The notes below the pieces were generated by a model. The model had not been told where the DNA came from. It worked only from the letters and a program-made list of their open reading frames with translations, and did not search any database. DNA of 64,000 bases from Rhodococcus sp. (in: high G+C Gram-positive bacteria) (GTDB taxonomy: Bacteria; Actinomycetota; Actinomycetes; Mycobacteriales; Mycobacteriaceae): contig NZ_JAHFVG010000017.1 in the NCBI RefSeq assembly GCF_023264675.1, positions 1-64,000 of the forward strand. Reading direction: 5' to 3'. A program made the translations under genes and the position numbers. Shown here piece after piece: positions 58,812-64,000 of this stretch (position 1 is its first letter; every line of letters starts with the position of its first letter).

Positions 58812-59810
58812 TCAGACAGGTTGGGGTGCTGCCCGGAACGTTCGACGATAGGAATTGGGCGTGGTGCACCGCACCCGAACGAAATGCTGACGCATCACCG
58901 CAGCGTTGCCGAAGCCGACGCGCTGGGAGATGACATCCATCGACAGATCCGAGTTCTCCAGCATGTTCTGGGCGGCGAGAACGCGTTGGTCGTTGAGCCA
59001 CCGAGCGGGGGTCGTTCCGGTTTCGGCCTGGAAGCGCCGAGCGAACGTCCGAGCCGACATGTTCACTTTCGCCGACAGTTTCTGCACCGACAGATCCGCC
59101 TCCAAGTTCTCCGTCATCCAGTCCAGCAGCGGTGCAAGAGTGTCGACTTCGGTGGTGGGCAACGGGGTGGTCACGAATTGAGCCTGCCCGCCATCGCGGT
59201 GTGGGGGAACGACCATGCGTCGAGCGATACCGTTCGCGACTTTGCTTCCCTGTTCCTTGCGGACGATGTGGAGACACAGGTCGATGCCGGCGGCGGTGCC
59301 CGCGCTGGTGAGGACGTTGCCGTCGTCGACGTAGAGAACGTTGCAGTCGACGTCCGCCAGCGGATACTCGGCCGCGAGCCTTGCCGAGTGGCGCCAGTGC
59401 GTCGTGCAGCGTCGTCCGTCGAGCAGTCCTGCCTTTCCGAGCAGGAACGCGCCGTTGCACAGGCTCGCGACCTTGGCGCCACGTGCCACCGCGGCCCGTA
59501 ACTTGACCAGCAACGGCTCGATGGCGCCGTCGAAGTCCGAGGTGCAGACGTAGCTGCCGTCGTCCGCGGAGTGGGTGCCACCGGCAGGAATGATGATCAG
59601 ATCGGCGTCGTCCAGTTGTGAGAGGTCGTACGGAACGTCGATCGTGTAGCCGAAACGCGATCTGATGGGTTCGGCGACTCCGGCGATGAGCGAGAAGTCG
59701 TAGGTGGGCAAACCCTCGTCGGATCTGTCGAAACCGAACACCTCGCACGCCACTCCGAGCTCGAACTGCTCGGTCAACGGCATGAGGGGAACCACTACTC
59801 GCTTCAGCAC
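58812..59810 (-). CDS. GlxA-type AraC regulator with DJ-1/PfpI domain
   Basis: A 332-aa regulator: N-terminal DJ-1/PfpI-like (GATase1-like) domain, residues about 1-185 (FELGVACEVFGFDRSDEG; LIIIPAGGTHS; ASLCNGAFLLGKAGLLDGR with Cys in the elbow position), and a C-terminal AraC double HTH (DLSVQKLSAKVNMSARTFARRF; DLSMDVISQRVGFGNAAVMRQHF). The effector is unknown. A GTG preceded by CATACT and 6 nt suggests a leaderless transcript; the frame has an earlier TTG. It could drive trxA downstream or an unlinked target. Confidence 0.87.
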   Translation of the reverse strand: MLKRVVVPLMPLTEQFELGVACEVFGFDRSDEGLPTYDFSLIAGVAEPIRSRFGYTIDVPYDLSQLDDADLIIIPAGGTHSADDGSYVCTSDFDGAIEPLLVKLRAAVARGAKVASLCNGAFLLGKAGLLDGRRCTTHWRHSARLAAEYPLADVDCNVLYVDDGNVLTSAGTAAGIDLCLHIVRKEQGSKVANGIARRMVVPPHRDGGQAQFVTTPLPTTEVDTLAPLLDWMTENLEADLSVQKLSAKVNMSARTFARRFQAETGTTPARWLNDQRVLAAQNMLENSDLSMDVISQRVGFGNAAVMRQHFVRVRCTTPNSYRRTFRAAPQPV

Positions 59811-59892
59811 GAGCAAAGTATGGCAGAAAAACGACGAACTATGTCATAAGCGCCACTGTTGAGGAAGACTGCCTGGTAGCAGGCTTGCAGGC

Positions 59893-60009
59893 ATGACCAT
59901 CACACTTCTGATCCTGACAGTTCTGGCAGCAATCTATGTGGCGATGTCGCTCGGATACGCGCCCGACACCCATCGGGAGGCGAGTCAGTTCGGCGACTAC
60001 CGATTCTGA
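59893..60009 (+). CDS. 38-aa membrane peptide
   Basis: A short frame, ATG to TGA, giving one hydrophobic segment (residues 2-22, MTITLLILTVLAAIYVAMS) and a polar tail ending QFGDYRF. The composition, with a clean membrane segment and a charged aromatic end, looks like a real small protein rather than chance. No clear Shine-Dalgarno. Its end overlaps the RNA ligase-like gene (opposite strand) by 13 nt. Confidence 0.5.
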   Translation: MTITLLILTVLAAIYVAMSLGYAPDTHREASQFGDYRF

Positions 60010-60521
60010 CGAACCGTCCATTCCCGCTTGCCCTCGCCGTCCCAGCGTCTCAATCCGGATGTCGTTCCGACGAGGTCGGGCTGAACCGAATCGAGTCGGA
60101 GCAATGCCTCGGCGAGTTCGACGCGAGTCAGTCGCCTCGCGATCGTGACATGGGGAGTCCACTTTCCCGGTGCGGTGTGCGATCGCGAGCCGTCCGCGTC
60201 GCCGACCAGTTCGGATGCGCGGGCCTGAAGGTCGACGAGCTGTCTCGACGGCACCACCAGACGCGCGAGGGTGGCGTGCTTGCCGCGAAACACGACGAAC
60301 GCACCGAGCCGGATCGGCATGCCGACTCGGAGGTACTCATCGTCGATTCGGGTGTCGAACACGTCCATCTCGTCCGCCACCGCCAAGGTGATGTGTGGCC
60401 GATTCGATGCACCGGTGTGTCTGCCTTGGCTCGGCAGGTCGGCGTCGAGCAGTAGCTGCCATTCGCGTCGGACGGCGGCGTCGAGCGTGTCGTCGAGTAG
60501 CAATTCCAATGACTGGACCAT
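59997..60521 (-). CDS. 2'-5' RNA ligase/phosphodiesterase-like (2H) protein
   Basis: A 174-aa 2H-superfamily protein with the two catalytic HxTx motifs, RPHITLAV and TPHVTIAR, separated by about 80 residues. Such enzymes open or join 2'-5' or cyclic phosphodiester bonds in RNA and nucleotides; the natural substrate is unknown. The ATG (MVQSLELLLDD) is in the normal place for strand one. It is divergent from the dehydrogenase-family gene with 8 bp between the start codons. Confidence 0.86.
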   Translation of the reverse strand: MVQSLELLLDDTLDAAVRREWQLLLDADLPSQGRHTGASNRPHITLAVADEMDVFDTRIDDEYLRVGMPIRLGAFVVFRGKHATLARLVVPSRQLVDLQARASELVGDADGSRSHTAPGKWTPHVTIARRLTRVELAEALLRLDSVQPDLVGTTSGLRRWDGEGKREWTVRQNR

Positions 60522-60529
60522 GGTGAGTC

Positions 60530-61663
60530 ATGATTGCTCACGTGGCACACGACTACACGCAAACACGGCCGGGCACACACACATCGCGCACGACGGCGCT
60601 TCGAATCGGATCGATGCTCGGTGACGGAATCGGACACGAGATCGTCCCGGCGACCATGCGAGTGGTCGATGCGGCCGTCGGTGCAGAGGTGGGGATCGGC
60701 GTCGACTGGGTCGAACTACCGCTGGGTCGTGAGGCGATCGACTCCCATGGCACCCCGATCCCGGATTCGACATTGGAGGAGTTGGCGTCACTCGATTCGT
60801 GGATTCTGGGGCCGCACGACAGTGCTTCGTACCCGGAACCGTTCAGATCACAGCTCACGCCAGGGGGCGTCGTTCGCAAGAAATTCGATCTGTTCGCCAA
60901 CATTCGCCCTGCACGTGCGTTTCCGGACGTCCGAGCACTATCGCCCGAGATGGACCTCGTCGTGGTCCGCGAGAACACGGAAGGCTTCTATGCCGACCGC
61001 AACATGTTCGTCGGCAGCGGAGAGTTCATGCCAACGCCCGATGTGGCCCTTGCGGTCGGCGTCTTCACTCGCGCTGCGTGCGAACGTATTGCGCGAGAGG
61101 CCTTCACCTTGGCGCACGGTCGGCGCAAGCACGTGACCATCGTGCACAAGACCAACGTCTTGGCAATGACGACGGGTCTCTTCCGCGACGTCTGCCGAGG
61201 CGTTGCGGAGGATTTTCCCGACGTAGCCGTCGACGAGGAACACATCGATGCGCTGGCGGCTCACCTCGTCAGGCGGGGAAGCGATTTCGACGTGATCGTG
61301 GCCGAGAACATGTTCGGCGACATTCTCTCGGACTTGGCAGGCGAGCTCTCCGGCTCGCTGGGTATGGCGCCCTCGCTCAACTCGTCCGAGACGAAAGCGA
61401 TGGCTCAAGCCGCGCACGGTTCCGCACCCGATATCGCAGGGAAGAATCGTGCCAATCCGACCGCGCTGTTCCTGTCCTCGGCGATGCTGCTCGACTGGCT
61501 TGCCGATCACACGGGTGAAAGTCGACTCCGTCATGCCGCCAAGCGCATCCGACATGCTGTCGAAGGCACACTCGATGCCGGTGTCGCTACGGCAGATCTG
61601 GGAGGACGTGCATCCACCAGCGAGTTCACCGAGACGGTGGTCGCGCGAGCATTGCGCGTCTGA
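60530..61663 (+). CDS. Isocitrate/isopropylmalate dehydrogenase-family enzyme
   Basis: A 377-aa beta-decarboxylating dehydrogenase with IGSMLGDGIGHEIVPATMRVVD, the substrate loop VVRENTEGFYADRN, HKTNVL, the metal motif ENMFGDILSDLAGELSGSLG and AAHGSAPDIAGKNRANPTA for NAD. NTEGFY rather than LTGGIY or STEGEY leaves the substrate open: homoisocitrate, tartrate/malate or isopropylmalate are possible. The N-terminal 25 residues before the fold are extra, so the real start may lie downstream (e.g. GTG 60542). Single gene. Confidence 0.87.
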   Translation: MIAHVAHDYTQTRPGTHTSRTTALRIGSMLGDGIGHEIVPATMRVVDAAVGAEVGIGVDWVELPLGREAIDSHGTPIPDSTLEELASLDSWILGPHDSASYPEPFRSQLTPGGVVRKKFDLFANIRPARAFPDVRALSPEMDLVVVRENTEGFYADRNMFVGSGEFMPTPDVALAVGVFTRAACERIAREAFTLAHGRRKHVTIVHKTNVLAMTTGLFRDVCRGVAEDFPDVAVDEEHIDALAAHLVRRGSDFDVIVAENMFGDILSDLAGELSGSLGMAPSLNSSETKAMAQAAHGSAPDIAGKNRANPTALFLSSAMLLDWLADHTGESRLRHAAKRIRHAVEGTLDAGVATADLGGRASTSEFTETVVARALRV

Positions 61664-61827
61664 GACTCCCTCCAACGACTCGGCGGCGCTGAAATGGCTT
61701 CGAACGACGGAGCCCCGCGTTACTGTTCGGTTACCCGTACGGCACAGGTGACTGCTGTCGCCTAGGTTCGTATGACCGGCAGCATCGCACGCCGTGGTGC
61801 GCCGTTTCGATTTCTGGAGGCTTTGTC

Positions 61828-62742
61828 TTGTTTGCACGCTCGTATTCGAAGTCCGCGCGTATCGTCCTGGCGCTCACCGGTGCCGGGGCGCTTCTGTTGT
61901 CGGCATGCGCTCAGAACACCGAAGACAGCGGCGCTCCCGCCGCAGACGCGACCACAGCAGTCGAGATCTCCGAGGTCTCCGACATTGCCGCAACGCTCCC
62001 ACAGAAGAACCAGGACTCGGGCACTCTCGTCGTCGGCGTCAATGTTCCTTACTCGCCCAACGAATTCAAGGATCCATCGGGCAAGATCATCGGTTTCGAC
62101 GTCGATCTCATGAACGCTGTCGCCGGCGTTCTCGGAGTCACGGCCCAGTACGAAGAAGCCGACTTCGATCGCATCATTCCGTCCATTCAGGGCGGGACGT
62201 ACGACGTCGGCATGTCGTCCTTCACCGACACGAAAGAGCGCGAGCAGACCGTCGATTTCACCACCTACTTCAACGCAGGCACCCAGTGGGCGCAGCAAGC
62301 AGGCGGCTCGGTCGACCCCACCGATGCGTGTGGACTGAAGGTCGCCGTGCAGACCACCACGATCCAGGACCAGGAAGAGGTTCCTGCCAAGAGCGACGCA
62401 TGCGTCGCTGCCGGCAAGCCTGCAATCCAGATCGAGAAGTTCGACAGTCAGGACGACGCCGTCAACGCTCTCGTTCTCGGCCGCGTCGACGCGATGTCCG
62501 CGGACTCGCCCGTGACGGCCTACGCCATCAAGCAGACCGGCGGAAAGCTGGAAGCAGCAGGCGACGTGTTCGATTCCGCGCCCTACGGCTACCCGGTAGC
62601 GAAGGGATCGGCCCTCGCCGCCTCGCTCCAGCAGGCCGTGCAGTACTTGATCGACAACGGCCAGTACCAAACCATCGCCGAGAACTGGGGCGTCGAAGCA
62701 GGCGTTCTCGAGACCTCGCAGATCAACGGCGCAGTCAGCTGA
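61828..62742 (+). CDS. Polar amino-acid ABC transporter, substrate-binding lipoprotein
   Basis: A 304-aa lipoprotein with signal peptide and lipobox LLSAC (Cys27), followed by an SBP_bac_3 domain: TLVVGVNVPYSPNEF, GFDVDLMNAVAGVLGV, DRIIPSIQGGTYDVGMS, REQTVDFTTYF. Family 3 proteins bind glutamate, glutamine, arginine or similar. The start is a TTG with GGAGG 7 nt upstream, a rarely used codon that may lower expression. First gene of a three-gene importer. Confidence 0.93.
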   Translation: MFARSYSKSARIVLALTGAGALLLSACAQNTEDSGAPAADATTAVEISEVSDIAATLPQKNQDSGTLVVGVNVPYSPNEFKDPSGKIIGFDVDLMNAVAGVLGVTAQYEEADFDRIIPSIQGGTYDVGMSSFTDTKEREQTVDFTTYFNAGTQWAQQAGGSVDPTDACGLKVAVQTTTIQDQEEVPAKSDACVAAGKPAIQIEKFDSQDDAVNALVLGRVDAMSADSPVTAYAIKQTGGKLEAAGDVFDSAPYGYPVAKGSALAASLQQAVQYLIDNGQYQTIAENWGVEAGVLETSQINGAVS

Positions 62743-62782
62743 CGATCGACGCGGACACCGCTTCTCTTCGAAAGGACTTCGT

Positions 62783-63739
62783 GTGACGAGCTCGCCCTCG
62801 TCGAACAAGGGCACCGATCCGGCACCGATCACAGCAATTCCACTCAAGCACCCCGGTCGTTGGGTTGCTGCAGTGATCGTGCTGGCCTTGTTCGGGCTTT
62901 TTGCATACGGCGCCGCCACCAATCCCGCCTACGGCTGGGGCACCTACGGGCGCTACCTGTTCGACAGCCGCATCGGCAACGGGGTTTGGATCACCGTGCA
63001 GTTGCTGGTGTACTCGATGGTTATTGCGATCGTTCTCGGTGTCGTCGTCGCGGTGATGCGGCTGTCGCCGAATCCGGTGCTCCGCAGTGCAGCGTGGGTG
63101 TATCTCTGGATCTTTCGCGGCACACCGATCTACGTTCAGTTGACCTTCTGGGGTCTGTTTCCCGTGATCTACAAGAACGTCGCGCTCGGCGTTCCGTTCA
63201 CGGTTCAATTTGCCGAGTTCGACCTGCAAACGATCTACTCGGCGTTCTGGTTCGCGGTGATCGGCCTGGCATTGAACGAGGCCGCGTACATGGCGGAAAT
63301 CGTTCGCGCCGGCATCAACTCCGTGGGCGAAGGCCAAGTCGAGGCGTCGACGGCGCTCGGTATGTCGTGGTCGCAAACGATGCGGCGCACGGTGTTGCCG
63401 CAAGCCATGCGAGTGATCATCCCGCCGACCGGCAACGAAGTGATCAGCATGCTCAAGACGACGTCGCTCGTGATCGCGGTGCCGTTCACCGGTGACCTCT
63501 ACGGGCGTGCGCGCGACATCTCGGGTGTCAACTTCGAACCGGTGCCGCTGCTGCTGGTTGCATCGACGTGGTACCTGCTGATCACCAGCATTCTGATGGT
63601 CGGTCAGTTCTATCTCGAACGCTATTACTCGAAGGGTGTGTCCCGGAAGTTGACCAACCGGCAGCTACAGGCCCTCGCCGACGCTCAGGGCGGCAAGCCG
63701 TCGATCGCCACGCGTCCATCCGAGGGCGGTGCGATATGA
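62783..63739 (+). CDS. Polar amino-acid ABC transporter permease
   Basis: A 318-aa HisM/GlnP-type permease with about five to six hydrophobic segments, WITVQLLVYSMVIAIVLGVV early, WIFRGTPIYVQL and the coupling motif EAAYMAEIVRAGINSVGEGQ-EAS-ALGMS. It has extra N-terminal (about 65 residues) and C-terminal polar tails. The GTG start is 40 nt after the binding-protein gene; ATGA overlap with the ATPase gene follows. Confidence 0.93.
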   Translation: MTSSPSSNKGTDPAPITAIPLKHPGRWVAAVIVLALFGLFAYGAATNPAYGWGTYGRYLFDSRIGNGVWITVQLLVYSMVIAIVLGVVVAVMRLSPNPVLRSAAWVYLWIFRGTPIYVQLTFWGLFPVIYKNVALGVPFTVQFAEFDLQTIYSAFWFAVIGLALNEAAYMAEIVRAGINSVGEGQVEASTALGMSWSQTMRRTVLPQAMRVIIPPTGNEVISMLKTTSLVIAVPFTGDLYGRARDISGVNFEPVPLLLVASTWYLLITSILMVGQFYLERYYSKGVSRKLTNRQLQALADAQGGKPSIATRPSEGGAI

Positions 63740-64000
63740 CTCCGATGGTTCGGGCCGAACAGGTCTGCAAAAGCTTCGGTGCCCTACAGGTCCTCAAAGG
63801 TATCTCGCTGGAAATCGACAAGGGCCAGGTGTTGTGCCTCGTCGGTCCGTCCGGTTCGGGCAAATCGACATTCCTGCGGTGCATCAATCACCTCGAACAG
63901 GTCAATGCGGGCCGGCTCTACGTCGACGACGAACTCGTCGGGTACGAGGAAAAGAACGGCAAGCTGTACGAGCTGCATCCGAAAACGGCTGCAAGACAAC
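63736..64000 (+). CDS. Polar amino-acid ABC transporter ATPase, 5' part only
   Basis: The first 88 codons of a GlnQ/HisP-type ATPase, cut by the right edge. EQVCKSFGALQVLKGISLEI and Walker A GPSGSGKST are followed by FLRCINHLEQVNAGRLYVDDE, typical for this family; signature and Walker B are out of the window. The insert YEEKNGKLYELHP after the first sheet occurs in some actinobacterial members. Overlaps the permease by 4 nt. Confidence 0.92.
   Translation, partial: MTPMVRAEQVCKSFGALQVLKGISLEIDKGQVLCLVGPSGSGKSTFLRCINHLEQVNAGRLYVDDELVGYEEKNGKLYELHPKTAARQ

Overview
The window is high-GC actinobacterial DNA, most likely from Rhodococcus or a close relative in the Nocardiaceae. Evidence for this: many GTG starts, start and stop codons overlapping as ATGA or GTGA, two antigen-85/corynomycolyltransferase-like esterases, an accessory SecA2, and a gene order that follows the Mycobacterium tuberculosis Rv1589-Rv1629 backbone (bioB - small gene - membrane gene - NUDIX regulator - nadABC - his - trpE..A - lgt - pyk - tesB - pdtaR - polA). 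Species assignment is inference. I see no insertion sequence, prophage, CRISPR array or rRNA; one tRNA gene is present.

Layout. 1-3.2 kb: msrB-msrA (minus) and secA2. 3.2-5.7 kb: biotin block, a BioQ-type TetR repressor divergent from bioB with a double operator between them, then a bsaP-like small gene and a DUF2567 membrane gene. 5.7-10.1 kb: NAD block, an NrtR-type NUDIX regulator divergent from the overlapping nadA-nadB-nadC, with a perfect palindrome between them. 10.1-15.5 kb: mixed small genes (S4-domain protein, LysR regulator, DUF5997, YchJ, a 53-aa protein, a LysE-type exporter, an SRPBCC protein, a mycolyltransferase-like esterase, a DinB-fold protein). 15.5-23.5 kb: histidine operon hisD-C-B-[MFS]-H-[membrane]-priA-impA-F-I; hisG and hisE are not here. 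23.6-30.1 kb: marR and a peroxiredoxin on the minus strand, then trpE-[membrane]-trpC-trpB-trpA; trpG, trpD and trpF are not here, and PriA presumably covers the TrpF step. 30.1-33.0 kb: lgt and two tandem TM2-domain proteins. 33.3-41.9 kb: gltB-gltD, pyk, tesB. 41.9-48.4 kb: accessory stretch (second mycolyltransferase-like esterase, GT87 mannosyltransferase, DNA glycosylase, NmrA/DUF1772 pair with a divergent AraC regulator, AAA ATPase with a small partner). 48.5-58.7 kb: tRNA-Leu(CAA), pdtaR, a branched-chain amino-acid uptake system (lone binding protein, then livH-M-G-F on the opposite strand), polA, trxA. 58.8-64 kb: GlxA-like regulator, a 38-aa peptide, 2'-5' RNA ligase-like protein, isocitrate/isopropylmalate dehydrogenase-family enzyme, and a polar amino-acid ABC importer cut by the right edge.

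The theme is amino-acid and cofactor biosynthesis (His, Trp, Glu, biotin, NAD) with matching transport. Most genes are ordinary housekeeping genes, and I do not see a clear new multi-gene system. The most unusual observations are: a 25-bp duplication at the gltB/gltD junction that makes a 26-codon bridging frame; a LivH permease with an exported N-terminal domain; a mannosyltransferase frame that runs about 300 nt antisense through a DNA glycosylase gene; a class-I-shaped tRNA with a leucine anticodon; the tandem TM2 proteins whose disordered halves share short linear motifs; and several genes that look leaderless.
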